A DNA stretch of 38,926 nucleotides from Burkholderiales bacterium UBA4615 (GCA_002386465.1 DGIT01000041.1:1-38926); one strand, 5' to 3'; positions 15,175 through 24,474 are shown, numbered from the stretch's first letter. The notes: generated by a model from the letters alone, not told the origin. A program made the numbers and translations.

Positions 15175-15630
15175 ATGAGTGCATCCACAGGCCCACCGAC
15201 ACTCCGGCACACGGCGACCTTGAGCGTGCGCCTGCGGTTTGGCGCGGACGCGCGCATCGGTCCCGGGAAGATTGCGCTGCTTGAGGCCATCGGCCGAGTC
15301 GGCTCGATTGCTGCCGCAGGCCGCGAGATGGGCATGTCCTATCGCCGCGCCTGGTTACTGATCGACTCGCTGAACCGCATGTTCGATACGCCGGTCGTCC
15401 ATGCAAGCTCGGGCGGCTCACACGGCGGCGGCGCGGGCCTCAGTGCGCTGGGCGAACAACTGGTGACGGCCTACCGGGCGATGGAGCGCGATACCGAACA
15501 GGCCGTTGCGAGGCACTTCGAAGGACTCCGGGCCCGCATGGTCATTGGCGAGACAGAGGTTTCAGGTGATGCGGGCAGGCAAGAGGTTTTGCAGCCCGGG
15601 CGAAGGGCTGCATCGCCGGATCGGGACTAA
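15175..15630 (+). CDS. ModE-like winged-helix regulator without a molybdate-binding domain
   Basis: The 151-residue protein matches the N-terminal DNA-binding domain of ModE: LRFGADARIGPGKIALLEAI, then GSIAAAGREMGMSYRRAWLLIDSLN, then a glycine-rich wing (SSGGSHGGGAGLSALG, about residues 78-93) and a helix RAMERDTEQAVARHF. Full-length ModE (about 260 residues) has two C-terminal molbindin domains that sense molybdate; here the protein stops after the helix and a short tail. It lies divergent from the AOR operon and convergent with modC. It probably regulates one or both, but how it would sense the metal is not visible. ATG 15175 was chosen for family length. Confidence 0.87.
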   Translation: MSASTGPPTLRHTATLSVRLRFGADARIGPGKIALLEAIGRVGSIAAAGREMGMSYRRAWLLIDSLNRMFDTPVVHASSGGSHGGGAGLSALGEQLVTAYRAMERDTEQAVARHFEGLRARMVIGETEVSGDAGRQEVLQPGRRAASPDRD

Positions 15631-15714
15631 GCAGCGGGATGCGACCCGGCCCAAATGAGGCGGGACGTTCAAGCGCCGAGCCGGGCCGCACCAACCACTG
15701 GACTCAGTTGCCGA

Positions 15715-16833
15715 TCATTTGACCCGCGGTGCGTAGGCCAGCGAGCGCTCATCCATGGCGGTGGCTTTGACCATCGCGAAAACATCGTCGCCCACGTCCA
15801 GTGCCAGATCATCCAGGGCTTTGCGTGTGATCAGCGCCACCAGCCTGCCCGTGCCGCGCAGGGCGATGTCCACGCGGGCGATCGGACCATCATCGCTCTC
15901 GATATCGCGAATCGTGCCCACCAGCACCGTCCGAAAGCTGACGTCGCGAGGGCGCTGGACCGCCAGCGCCACATCGGTGGCGCGAATCAGGATGCGGTGC
16001 GCGCAGCCCACCTGACCAACCGTGCCCGGCACACTGATGATGCCCGCCGGGTGCTTCAGACTGGTCAGACCGTAGTGGGCGTCATGGGTCTGCACCTGGG
16101 CTTCGATGACCGAGACCGCACCGAATCGGCCTGAGGCACCACGCGCACCGGCCGGCGCGAGCACATCGCCAGGCAGGCCACGCGCCGCTACCTGACCGTG
16201 GTCGATCACAACGACTTCATCGGCAATCCGGGCGACCTCGTCGACGGCATGAGAGACGTAGACCAGCGGGATGCGGGCTTCTTCTCGCAGACGTGCGATG
16301 TACGGCATGATCTCCAATCGGCGCTCGAAATCGAGCGCGGCCATGGGTTCATCGAGCAGCAAGAGTCTGGGCTGCGCGAGCAGAGCGCGGCCGATCGCGA
16401 CCCGCTGGCGCTCGCCACCCGACAATCCGCCCGGTCTGCGCTCAAGCAAGCCGTTGATGCCCAGCATCTGGACCACCGCATCAAAGCCGTGCTGAGGTTG
16501 CGCCCGGGCTTCATGGGCGCCCCGCGAGCGCATCGCACCATAGAGCAGATTGGCCCGCACACTCAGATGCGGAAACAGCAGTGCGTCCTGGAAGACCACG
16601 CCAATCCGACGCCGATGTGGCGGCACGAACACGCCACGCTCGGTGTCGGTGAGCGTCTGGCCGTCCAGCACGATGCGACCGCGATCGGGTTTCAGCAATC
16701 CGACGACCAGACTCAGCACCGTGGACTTGCCCGACCCCGAGCGGCCGAAGAGCGCGAGTGCACCGCTGTCCGACCTGAACTGACAGGCCAGTCGAAACGC
16801 CCCCCGCGCTAAGTCTGCGTCGAACTCGATCAT
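15715..16833 (-). CDS. modC: molybdate/tungstate ABC transporter ATP-binding protein
   Basis: ModC powers molybdate import. The 372-residue product has Walker A GRSGSGKST (residues 30-38), the Q-loop VVFQDALLFPHL, the ABC signature GLSGGERQRVAIGRALL (136-152), Walker B LLLLDEP (157-163) and the H-loop VYVSHAVDEVARIAD. The C-terminal 70 or so residues form the TOBE/molbindin regulatory domain, including the IRATDVALAVQRPRDVS segment. The gene overlaps the modB stop codon by ATGA, so the two are translationally coupled. With an AOR operon next door it may serve tungstate as well as molybdate. Confidence 0.95.
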   Translation of the reverse strand: MIEFDADLARGAFRLACQFRSDSGALALFGRSGSGKSTVLSLVVGLLKPDRGRIVLDGQTLTDTERGVFVPPHRRRIGVVFQDALLFPHLSVRANLLYGAMRSRGAHEARAQPQHGFDAVVQMLGINGLLERRPGGLSGGERQRVAIGRALLAQPRLLLLDEPMAALDFERRLEIMPYIARLREEARIPLVYVSHAVDEVARIADEVVVIDHGQVAARGLPGDVLAPAGARGASGRFGAVSVIEAQVQTHDAHYGLTSLKHPAGIISVPGTVGQVGCAHRILIRATDVALAVQRPRDVSFRTVLVGTIRDIESDDGPIARVDIALRGTGRLVALITRKALDDLALDVGDDVFAMVKATAMDERSLAYAPRVK

Positions 16834-17525
16834 TCGATGCCGCTCACCCTCCGGCGCACCCTGTGGGCCAGCCATTCCGAGACCACCAATGCAGCCACAG
16901 AGACTGCAATGCACACCAGCGTCAGACGCAACGCCACGGCGTCGCCATCGGGGGTTTGCGTGGCGCTGTAGATGGCCGACGGCAGGGTTTGCGTCTCGCC
17001 AGGAATGTTGGACACGAAGGTGATGGTGGCGCCAAATTCACCGAGCGCCTTGGCAAAACAGAGCACAGCGCCCGCCAGTACCCCGGGCAGCGCAAGTGGC
17101 AAGGTGACCGTCAGGAAGGCCTTCAGCGGCGTGGCACCCAGCGTGGCGGCGGCCCGCTCCAGGCGCGGATCAACCGATTCGATCGACAGCCGGATGGCCC
17201 GCACCATCAACGGAAAGCCCATGACGGCACACGCAAGCGCCGCCCCGGTCCAGCGAAACGAGAACACCAGTCCAAAGGACGCCTCGAGCCAGGCACCGAG
17301 CGGCCCACGCCGCCCGAAGCTCAGCAGCAGCAGGTAGCCGACCACCACCGGCGGCAGGACCAGCGGCAGATGCACCAGGCTGTCGAGCAGCGTCTTGCCC
17401 GGAAAGCGCCCGCGTGCCAGGGCCCAGGCCACCGCCAGCGCCCACGGCAGCGCACACACCGTGGCCACGGCAGCGACCTTCAGGCTCAGGCGTACCGCCT
17501 GCCACTCGTCAGGGCTAAGCAGCAT
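16830..17525 (-). CDS. modB: molybdate ABC transporter permease
   Basis: ModB forms the membrane channel of the ModABC importer. The 231-residue product has five to six hydrophobic helices, the LPLVLPPVVVGYLLL segment typical of the family, and the cytoplasmic EAA-loop ERAAATLGATPLKAFLTVTLPLALPG (about residues 140-165) that contacts ModC. FAKALGEFGATITFVSNIPGETQTLPSAIY is highly characteristic of ModB. It overlaps modA by 11 bases and modC by 4, so modABC is one coupled operon. Confidence 0.96.
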   Translation of the reverse strand: MLLSPDEWQAVRLSLKVAAVATVCALPWALAVAWALARGRFPGKTLLDSLVHLPLVLPPVVVGYLLLLSFGRRGPLGAWLEASFGLVFSFRWTGAALACAVMGFPLMVRAIRLSIESVDPRLERAAATLGATPLKAFLTVTLPLALPGVLAGAVLCFAKALGEFGATITFVSNIPGETQTLPSAIYSATQTPDGDAVALRLTLVCIAVSVAALVVSEWLAHRVRRRVSGIE

Positions 17526-18369
17526 GGCGGGTTAATGCGGCGTCGCCGGCGCTGGTGAGGGTCGGCAAGGTCAGGCCCTGATCTGCCAGGACGGCGCGCG
17601 CCTCGGATGTGCGCAGCCAGGCAAGAAAGCGTGCCGCATCCGGGTGCGTGGCGCGGGCAGTGAGTGCGATCGGATACACGATAGGCGGATGCAAGGCTTC
17701 GTCGAAGAGCCCGACCACCCGCACGAGCGGCTGCGCACGGGCATCCGTCGCATACACGACCCCCAGCGGCGACTCCTCGCGCGCCACAAGAGCTAAGGCG
17801 GCGCGCACGTTGTCGGTCATGGCCAAACGATCGCTGACCTGATCCCACACGCCCAGCGACTCGAGCGCGGCCCGTGCGTACCGGCCAGCAGGCACCGTAC
17901 GCACGTCGGCTATGGCCAGACGGCCCCCACCCAGGGCAGCGCCGATCGGCATGCCAGGACGCAGCGCCAAAACCGTCCGGGCGCGGGCCGGTGCAATCAG
18001 AGCCAGCCGGTTGCCGGCCAACACGCTGCGCGACTCGCGCCGGATGAACCCACCTTGATCGAGCCGATTCATCCAGATCGCATCGGCACTCACGATCAGA
18101 TCGGCTGGAGCGCCCTGTTCAAGCTGACGCGCGAGCATGGGGGTGCCACCGTAGATGATCAGTGGCCGCACATGACCACGCTGCGCCCACTGCTGCGCGA
18201 GGGCGTCCAGTGCGTCCTTGAGGCTGGCGGCAGCCAGGATCCGCAGACCCGGATCAGCGGCGAGAGCATGCCGAGCCACGGCTGCAACACATCCCAGGCA
18301 GGCGCCCCAGATCAGGCGTCGACGCGCCATTGCAGGCGTCAGCGGATGGAGGATCAGGCGCACTGTCAT
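17515..18369 (-). CDS. modA: molybdate-binding periplasmic protein
   Basis: ModA captures molybdate or tungstate in the periplasm. The 284-residue product has an N-terminal signal peptide (basic ARRR, hydrophobic LIWGACLGCVAAVA, cleavage near HALAA) and the family's ILAAASLKDALDAL opening of the mature protein, in which the Ser residues bind the oxyanion. Further motifs are GAPADLIVSADAIWMNRL and TVPAGRYARAALESLG. ATG 18330 (MARRRL) would give a shorter, more typical signal peptide and is a real alternative start. First gene of modABC. A TAATAT hexamer lies about 10 bases before the first ATG. Confidence 0.93.
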   Translation of the reverse strand: MTVRLILHPLTPAMARRRLIWGACLGCVAAVARHALAADPGLRILAAASLKDALDALAQQWAQRGHVRPLIIYGGTPMLARQLEQGAPADLIVSADAIWMNRLDQGGFIRRESRSVLAGNRLALIAPARARTVLALRPGMPIGAALGGGRLAIADVRTVPAGRYARAALESLGVWDQVSDRLAMTDNVRAALALVAREESPLGVVYATDARAQPLVRVVGLFDEALHPPIVYPIALTARATHPDAARFLAWLRTSEARAVLADQGLTLPTLTSAGDAALTRHAA

Positions 18370-18452
18370 ATTCAGCGGGATATTACGCCTGACCCGAAAG
18401 CAGGGATTTCAGCAGGCGCCCCCGCGGAAAGCGTCGGGGCGCCCGGCTGCGA

Positions 18453-19541
18453 TCAGGTGTTCTGAACTACGATCGAAGGGAACTTGAGCGACATGTCACG
18501 CGCGCGCTCAGCCACCTTGACTGCGATGCGTCGCGCGATGGTCTTGTAGGCCTGCGCGATGGCGCCATCGGGCTCGGCGACCACGGTGGGCCGACCCGAG
18601 TCGGTCTGCTCGCGAATGCGAATGTCGAGCGGCAGGCCGCCGAGATACTCCACGTCGTAGTCCTTCGACATGCGCTCACCGCCGCCGGCACCGAAGATAT
18701 GCTCCGCGTGGCCGCACTGCGAACAGACATGGATCGCCATGTTCTCGACGATGCCAAGAATGGGGATGCCCACCTTCTCGAACATCTTGAGGCCCTTGCG
18801 GGCGTCCAACAGCGCAATGTCCTGAGGCGTGGTGACGATCACCGCGCCGGTCACGGGGATTTTCTGCGACAGCGTGAGGTGAATGTCGCCTGTGCCAGGA
18901 GGCATGTCGACAATCAGATAGTCCAGATCGCGCCAGTTGGTGTCGCGCAGCAACTGCTCGAGCGCCTGCGTCACCATGGGACCGCGCCAGACCATGGGGG
19001 TATCGGTATCGATCATGAACCCGATGGAGCTCGCCTGAATGCCGTGACCCATCATGGGTTCAAGCGACTTGCCGTCCAGCGTTTCGGGCTTGCCCGCAAT
19101 GCCCAGCATCACCGGCTGCGAGGGGCCATAGATGTCAGCATCGAGCATGCCTACCGTGGCGCCTTCAGCAGCCAGCGCCAGCGCCAGATTGACTGCCGTG
19201 GTGCTCTTGCCCACGCCCCCTTTTCCAGACGCCACTGCGATGATGTTCTTGACGTTGGGGAGCAGCTTCACACCGCGCTGCGCCGAGTGGGCGACGATCT
19301 TCTGATACACATTGGCGCTGACATTACCCACGCCGCTGACCGACTTGAGCGCATCGATCACCGCGCGCCGGATGGGAGCGATCTGACTGGCCGCTGGATA
19401 GCCCAGCTCGATATCCACGCTGACATCGGCGCCGTCAGCGCGCACGTTCTTTGCCGACTTCGAGGACACCAGATCCTTGCCGGTGTTGGGATCGATCACC
19501 GCGGCCAATGCCGCATTCAACTGTTCGACCGTGACGGCCAT
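18453..19541 (-). CDS. apbC: Mrp/ApbC-type iron-sulfur carrier P-loop NTPase
   Basis: Mrp/ApbC/NBP35 proteins bind and deliver [4Fe-4S] clusters to target enzymes. The 362-residue product has an N-terminal DUF59/MIP18-type domain (residues 1-90), the deviant Walker A GKGGVGKST (106-114), switch segments DADIYGPSQPVMLG and LIVDMPPGTGDIHLTLSQ, and the cluster-binding CxxC in HVCSQCGHAEHIFG. Start 19541 has GGAGTG upstream. It lies divergent from metG, a common pairing in Burkholderiales. The many Fe-S proteins in the window (AOR subunits) are possible clients, but that is inference. Confidence 0.94.
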   Translation of the reverse strand: MAVTVEQLNAALAAVIDPNTGKDLVSSKSAKNVRADGADVSVDIELGYPAASQIAPIRRAVIDALKSVSGVGNVSANVYQKIVAHSAQRGVKLLPNVKNIIAVASGKGGVGKSTTAVNLALALAAEGATVGMLDADIYGPSQPVMLGIAGKPETLDGKSLEPMMGHGIQASSIGFMIDTDTPMVWRGPMVTQALEQLLRDTNWRDLDYLIVDMPPGTGDIHLTLSQKIPVTGAVIVTTPQDIALLDARKGLKMFEKVGIPILGIVENMAIHVCSQCGHAEHIFGAGGGERMSKDYDVEYLGGLPLDIRIREQTDSGRPTVVAEPDGAIAQAYKTIARRIAVKVAERARDMSLKFPSIVVQNT

Positions 19542-19567
19542 GTTCACTCCGAAGTCATGTAGGGGAC

Positions 19568-19617
19568 GCCCGCCGTCTGCGGGCTTCAAGGGCGGGGAGG
19601 CCCGCCGTGCGCGGGCT
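19568..19617. repeat. tandem pair of GC-rich hairpins between apbC and metG
   Basis: Two near-identical units, GCCCGC-CGTCT-GCGGGCT (19568-19585) and GCCCGC-CGTGC-GCGGGCT (19600-19617), each fold into a 6-bp stem. They are 14 bases apart, in the leader of apbC and upstream of metG. They resemble a small REP-like pair; function is unknown. Confidence 0.5.
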
Positions 19618-19654
19618 CAGCGCGCCTGAGTCTATCCGAATCGACAGGGGGGAC

Positions 19655-19660
19655 TAAAAT
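19655..19660 (+). promoter_or_regulatory. candidate -10 element of metG
   Basis: TAAAAT lies 50 bases before the metG ATG, within GGACTAAAATGGCGG. No convincing -35 is seen at the right distance. Downstream, TTCGGT-CTGA-ACCGAA (19670-19685) forms a small hairpin in the leader. Confidence 0.35.
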
Positions 19661-19709
19661 GGCGGGTTCTTCGGTCTGAACCGAATCACCTCGTCCAACA
19701 AAGCTCACC

Positions 19710-21869
19710 ATGTCCCGGCGCCTTTTCGTAACCACAGCCCTGCCCTATGCGAACGGGTCCTTTCACATCGGCCACATCATGGAGTACATCCAGGCCGACA
19801 TCTGGGTGCGCTTTCAGCGGATGCAGGGGCGGGAGGTGCACTTCGTGTGCGCCGACGACGCGCATGGCGCGCCGATCATGCTCAAAGCCGAATCGGAAGG
19901 CATCTCGCCCAAGCAACTGGTCGATCGCATCGCGGCCGAACGCCCAGCCTATCTGAAGGGTTTTCACATCTCCTTTGACCATTGGCATTCAACCGATTCG
20001 CCCGAGAATGTCGAGCTCTCTCAGGATGTGTATCGCAAGCTGCGCGCCGCAGGACTGATTGCCACACGCACGATCGAGCAGTTCTATGACCCGGTGAAGG
20101 GCATGTTCCTGCCCGACCGCTATATCAAGGGCGAGTGCCCCAAGTGCGGCGCAAAGGATCAGTTCGGCGATTCCTGCGAAGTATGCGGCGCGGTCTATGC
20201 GCCCACAGAACTCAAGCATCCTTATTCAACGCTCACAGGCGCTACGCCCGTGATGCGCGAGTCCGAGCACTTCTTCTTCAAGCTGTCTGACCCGCGTTGC
20301 GTGGCGTTTCTGCGCGAATGGGCGCTGGAAGGCCGCCTTCAGCCCGAGGTAGCCAACAAGGCGCGCGAATGGCTCGAAGGCTCGACCGACACAGCGGGCG
20401 AGCGCTCGAGCGGGCTCGCCGATTGGGATATCTCGCGCGATGCGCCGTACTTCGGCATTCCCATTCCGGACGCGCCCGGCAAGTATTTCTATGTGTGGCT
20501 CGATGCGCCGATTGGCTATCTGGCCTCGCTCAAGGCGCACTGCGCCAGGCGCGGGCTGGATTTCAATGCGTTCATCGCCCCCGACGCCGATGTGGAGCAG
20601 GTGCACTTCATCGGCAAGGACATCATCTATTTCCACACCTTGTTCTGGCCGGCCATGCTCAAGTTCGCGGGCTACAAGGTGCCGGACCGGGTCAATGTGC
20701 ATGGCTTCATCACGGTCTCGGGCGAAAAAATGAGCAAGTCGCGCGGCACGGGCATCTCGCCGCTGCGCTATCTGGAGCTGGGCATGAACCCTGAGTGGCT
20801 GCGCTATTACCTGGCAGCCAAGCTCAATGCACGGGTCGAAGATGTTGACTTCAACCCCGATGATTTCGTGGCACGCGTCAATGCCGACCTGGTGGGCAAG
20901 CTCGTGAATATCGCGAGCCGCTGCGCAGGCTTTCTGGTCAAGCGATTCGACGGCGCGCTGGCAGGCCTGGATCATGGCGCGCACGAAGGCTTTGCCAAGC
21001 CCTGGGCGGGCCCTGAGGCTGTGGCAACACTCTACGAACAACGTGAATTCGCCAAGGCCCTGCGCGAGATCATGCAGTTTGCCGATGCGGTCAATCAGTA
21101 CGTCGATGCCGAGCGCCCCTGGGACCTCGCGAAAGACCCGGCACGCACTGCCGATCTGCATCGCTGCTGCTCGACCGCGCTGCGTGCCTTTCGTGACCTG
21201 AGTCTGCTGCTGGCGCCCGTGATGCCTGAGATGGCCGAGCGGGTGCGCGCATTCATGAATCTGCCTGCGACCGACTGGGCAGCACTGGCTACACCGCTGC
21301 CCGAAGGGCATCGCATCAACGCCTATCAGCACCTCATGACACGGGTCGACCCCAAACAGCTCGATGCGCTCTTCGACGCTCCTGCCGCAGTCGCAGTGCA
21401 GCCGGCGCCAGCCACTCCTGCTGTCTCAAACGCTTCAAGCACCGCAGTCGCATCTTCCAAGAGTACGAAGGCTGGCTCAGCGGGCGCATCTGCAGCGTCG
21501 TCAGGGCCTGGACAATCAGGCGCCAGCGGCGACCAGACCATCGACATCCAGACCTTTGCGCAGGTGGACTTGCGCATTGCAAAGATTGTCTCGGCTGAGC
21601 ATGTGGCCGGCTCGGATAAATTGCTCAAACTCAGCCTGGACCTCGGTGAAGGCCGCCTGCGCACGGTGTTTTCGGGCATTCGCGCCCACTACGCCCCCGA
21701 GCAGCTGGTCGGGCGACTCACGGTTGCAGTCGCCAACCTTGCACCGCGCAAGATGAAGTTCGGCCTGTCTGAAGGCATGGTGCTGGCCGCTTCGTTTCCG
21801 GACGACGGCGGCGGGGTGTTTCTGCTCGAGCCCGATTCAGGGGCTCAGCCCGGTATGAAAGTGCGATAA
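19710..21869 (+). CDS. metG: methionyl-tRNA synthetase
   Basis: MetRS charges tRNA-Met with methionine. The 719-residue product is the long, dimeric type. Visible are the HIGH motif in NGSFHIGHIMEY (near residue 15), the knuckle zinc site CPKCGAKDQFGDSCEVCG (about 143-160), KMSKS in SGEKMSKSRGTGI (about 340), and a C-terminal tRNA-binding domain (about residue 610 on: DIQTFAQVDLRIAKIVSAEHV, ending in PGMKVR). An Ala/Ser-rich linker (about 555-610) joins the domains. It is followed after 10 bases by the SulP gene, so the two may be co-transcribed. The start gives the canonical N-terminus RRLFVTTALPYANG. Confidence 0.98.
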   Translation: MSRRLFVTTALPYANGSFHIGHIMEYIQADIWVRFQRMQGREVHFVCADDAHGAPIMLKAESEGISPKQLVDRIAAERPAYLKGFHISFDHWHSTDSPENVELSQDVYRKLRAAGLIATRTIEQFYDPVKGMFLPDRYIKGECPKCGAKDQFGDSCEVCGAVYAPTELKHPYSTLTGATPVMRESEHFFFKLSDPRCVAFLREWALEGRLQPEVANKAREWLEGSTDTAGERSSGLADWDISRDAPYFGIPIPDAPGKYFYVWLDAPIGYLASLKAHCARRGLDFNAFIAPDADVEQVHFIGKDIIYFHTLFWPAMLKFAGYKVPDRVNVHGFITVSGEKMSKSRGTGISPLRYLELGMNPEWLRYYLAAKLNARVEDVDFNPDDFVARVNADLVGKLVNIASRCAGFLVKRFDGALAGLDHGAHEGFAKPWAGPEAVATLYEQREFAKALREIMQFADAVNQYVDAERPWDLAKDPARTADLHRCCSTALRAFRDLSLLLAPVMPEMAERVRAFMNLPATDWAALATPLPEGHRINAYQHLMTRVDPKQLDALFDAPAAVAVQPAPATPAVSNASSTAVASSKSTKAGSAGASAASSGPGQSGASGDQTIDIQTFAQVDLRIAKIVSAEHVAGSDKLLKLSLDLGEGRLRTVFSGIRAHYAPEQLVGRLTVAVANLAPRKMKFGLSEGMVLAASFPDDGGGVFLLEPDSGAQPGMKVR

Positions 21870-21879
21870 GGACTACGCC

Positions 21880-23565
21880 ATGAGCACGCGCCGGTTTGCC
21901 TTCCGCCCCCGGCTGCTCGATACCTTCAGGAGCGGGTACCGACGCGAAGACTTCTCGGCCGACGTGTCTGCGGGCATCACGGTTGGGGTGGTGGCGCTGC
22001 CCCTGGCCATGGCCTTTGGCATTGCAAGCGGCGTCAAACCTGAAGCAGGTCTGATCACGGCGATCGTCGCCGGCTTTCTGATTTCCGCACTGGGTGGATC
22101 CAGGGTGCAGATTGGCGGTCCTGCAGGCGCGTTCGTGGCGTTGCTCTATGCCATTGCCGAACGCTATGGTCTGGCCAATCTGCTGCTGTCCACGATGATG
22201 GCCGGCGTGCTGCTGTTTCTGATGGGCGCATTGCGCCTGGGCCAGCTGATTCGCTATATCCCGGTGTCGATCGTGATCGGCTTCACCAACGGCATTGCCG
22301 TGATCATCGCGCTGCAACAGGTGCGTGATGCGCTGGGCCTGGCCATCGACAAGATGCCAGCGCATTTCTTCGGACAGATCAGCACCCTGTGGCAGCACCT
22401 GCACACAATCAATCTGGCGGCGGCGGGGCTGTGTGCGGTGTCGGTGGCACTGATCGTGTGGTGGCCCAAGTCGTATCAGCCCCAGCACGCAGTCTGGCGC
22501 CGCTGGATGGCCCGCATCCCTGGGACGATCATTGCGCTGGTGCTGGGAATGATCGCAGTGCGTCTGGGCCTGGGCGTGGAAACGATCGGCAGCCGATTTG
22601 GCGGCATTCCGCAGGGTCTGCCAGCGCTGTCAGTGCCTCGCGGAGACTGGGAGAGCCTGCGTCAGCTGTTTGCCCCGACCGTCTCGATTGCCTTGTTGGG
22701 CGCCATTGAATCCCTGCTCTGCGCGCGGGTCGCCGACAGCATGATTCAGGATCGCCACGACCCGAATCAGGAGCTGATGGCGCAAGGCGTGGCCAATGTG
22801 GTTGCGCCGCTGTTTGGCGGGATCGCCGCGACCGGCACGATTGCGCGTACGGTGACCAATGTGCGCAGCGGGGCGCGCTCACCTGTGGCCGGCATCGTGC
22901 ACGCCTTGACGCTGCTGACCATCGTACTGATGTTCGCGCCGCTGGCGGCCAATATTCCCATGGCAAGCCTGGCGGCCATCCTGCTGTTTGTCGCCTGGAA
23001 CATGGGGGATTGGGCGGCTTTCCGCCGACTGGGGCGCTTCAGCGTGAGCTATCGCACCATCCTGCTGGCGACGTTTGCGCTGACTGTGGTGTTCGACGTC
23101 ACCGTGGCCGTGGAGGCAGGCCTGGTGCTCGCATGTCTGTTCTTCATGCATCGGGTTGCTGATCTGACGCAAGTTGAACCGATGGAACTGCCGACCGATC
23201 AGCGAACCCGGCCCAATGGCGCGACCGTGGAAGCATGGCGGCTGTCCGGCTCGATCTTCTTCGGATCGGTGGGCAAGCTCGATCGGCTGATCGACCCTGC
23301 TCGCCCCGTCCCGGGTGCCGTGCTGCTGCAGATGCGCCAGGTCATCAATCTGGACACCACCGGGCTGGAGGTACTGGAGACCCTGCACAGCCGGCTTGAG
23401 CGTGCGGGCAGCGTGCTGGCTATTGTCCAAGCCAGCGAACAGCCGCTGTCGCTGATGCGACGTTCGGGCTTTCTGGATCGCATCGGTGCGACCCATGTCT
23501 ATCAGGACATGGACACCGCGCTCGCGGCGCTCACGATCGGACCGAAGGCGCCGCCCAACGCATGA
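21880..23565 (+). CDS. SulP-family anion transporter with STAS domain
   Basis: The 561-residue protein is a SLC26/SulP permease. The N-terminal part (about residues 25-430) is very hydrophobic, with the SulP consensus DVSAGITVGVVALPLAMAFGIASGVKPEAGL (start near residue 28) and FTNGIAVIIALQQVRDALGL. The C-terminal part (about 440-555) is a STAS domain with VINLDTTGLEVLETLHSRLERAG. Substrates in the family include sulfate, bicarbonate and dicarboxylates; molybdate is known for some relatives in other kingdoms. The specific anion is not readable here. AAGGA precedes the ATG. It is convergent with the BamE-like gene, with stop codons only a few bases apart. Confidence 0.93.
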   Translation: MSTRRFAFRPRLLDTFRSGYRREDFSADVSAGITVGVVALPLAMAFGIASGVKPEAGLITAIVAGFLISALGGSRVQIGGPAGAFVALLYAIAERYGLANLLLSTMMAGVLLFLMGALRLGQLIRYIPVSIVIGFTNGIAVIIALQQVRDALGLAIDKMPAHFFGQISTLWQHLHTINLAAAGLCAVSVALIVWWPKSYQPQHAVWRRWMARIPGTIIALVLGMIAVRLGLGVETIGSRFGGIPQGLPALSVPRGDWESLRQLFAPTVSIALLGAIESLLCARVADSMIQDRHDPNQELMAQGVANVVAPLFGGIAATGTIARTVTNVRSGARSPVAGIVHALTLLTIVLMFAPLAANIPMASLAAILLFVAWNMGDWAAFRRLGRFSVSYRTILLATFALTVVFDVTVAVEAGLVLACLFFMHRVADLTQVEPMELPTDQRTRPNGATVEAWRLSGSIFFGSVGKLDRLIDPARPVPGAVLLQMRQVINLDTTGLEVLETLHSRLERAGSVLAIVQASEQPLSLMRRSGFLDRIGATHVYQDMDTALAALTIGPKAPPNA

Positions 23566-23569
23566 GGCA

Positions 23570-24160
23570 TTAGCCCGGATACATCGTCTTGTCGTCAGTG
23601 AAGGAAAATTCAACGGCGCGGTCGATGCCGTCCTTGAAATGCGCGTTGAAATTGCGCCGCACACTCCCCGGCTCTTCGAACCGCCAGATCAGCCAGACCT
23701 CATTTTTCAGCGCATAGGGTTGACGTTCGGCCGGGCGCGAAAATAGCCGCACCAATTGGGCCTCGGTCATGCCGACTTCAGCGAGCGACTTGAACTGCGC
23801 TGCGGTGAGCAGTTGTTTCATGCCCTGATAGCGGCCGTCCGCACTGATGTCGACCCGCCAGGTTTCGAAGCCCTGTGGGCCGCGGACGTAGTCCAGTTGC
23901 CGCGCGCCGCCCTGCACCTCCCAGACCATGGTCGGCGCACCCATGAGCGAGCGCACGTCCTGCTCGGTATGCTGACCGGCCACCAGCTTGTTCTGTGCCA
24001 GCTGATCGCAGCCCGACAGAGCCATCAGGCCTGCGCTGCCAGCCAGCGCGAGCGTAGCCCGCAACAGGCGGCGCCTTGGTGCTGCAGCCCTCGCCAACGG
24101 CGGCGCATCAGCTTCGCCAGGCGACAGGAAGGCGGTCGATGAGAGGTTAGACAGGGACAT
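23570..24160 (-). CDS. BamE/SmpA-like outer membrane lipoprotein
   Basis: A 196-residue lipoprotein: a hydrophobic segment LLRATLALAGSAGLMALSGC ends in the lipobox LSGC. The mature part starts QLAQNKLVAGQHTEQDVRSLMGAPTMVWE, the pattern of BamE/SmpA/OmlA proteins (a G-x-T-xx-DV-xx-LMG-xPT motif), followed by a domain with LDYVRGPQGFETWRVDISADGR. BamE is part of the Bam complex, but this gene is longer and may be a paralogue with an extra C-terminal region (about 140-196). ATG 24160 is preferred to an upstream TTG. The N-terminus before the hydrophobic segment is unusually long (about 38 residues). Confidence 0.78.
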   Translation of the reverse strand: MSLSNLSSTAFLSPGEADAPPLARAAAPRRRLLRATLALAGSAGLMALSGCDQLAQNKLVAGQHTEQDVRSLMGAPTMVWEVQGGARQLDYVRGPQGFETWRVDISADGRYQGMKQLLTAAQFKSLAEVGMTEAQLVRLFSRPAERQPYALKNEVWLIWRFEEPGSVRRNFNAHFKDGIDRAVEFSFTDDKTMYPG

Positions 24161-24270
24161 GGCACTGGCGGGTTCGCGTGGAGTGATCCCGTACAATAAC
24201 TAACTGCGCGCCGATTCCGTTCTGGATCGTGCAGCGTCTGTCTGACTCGCCACTTTCAAGCCCACCTGCC

Positions 24271-24474
24271 ATGCGTCCCAATCTGCCCCTGTACACCTCT
24301 GAAGCGACCCAGTTTCTCGAGCAGCTCAAGGCGCAGCGTCCGCACCTTGAGGCCGCGCAACGCGAAGGCCGCGCGCTCCTGTGGGACCGCTCCGCCGTCG
24401 ATCTGGAACAGACGCAACGCTGGCGTGAATCGAAGGTGCCGCAGCAGGCCTATCCGTATCAGACCAAGACCTGA
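24271..24474 (+). CDS. DUF3460 family protein
   Basis: A 67-residue protein of the small betaproteobacterial DUF3460 family, recognised by YTSEATQFLEQLKAQRPHLEAAQREGRALLWD near the start and the RWRESKVPQQAYPYQ end. Function is unknown. It is placed 22 bases ahead of scpA on the same strand, a common arrangement in the order. ATG 24271 was preferred to a GTG at 24229 because the family starts near this residue. Confidence 0.83.
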   Translation: MRPNLPLYTSEATQFLEQLKAQRPHLEAAQREGRALLWDRSAVDLEQTQRWRESKVPQQAYPYQTKT

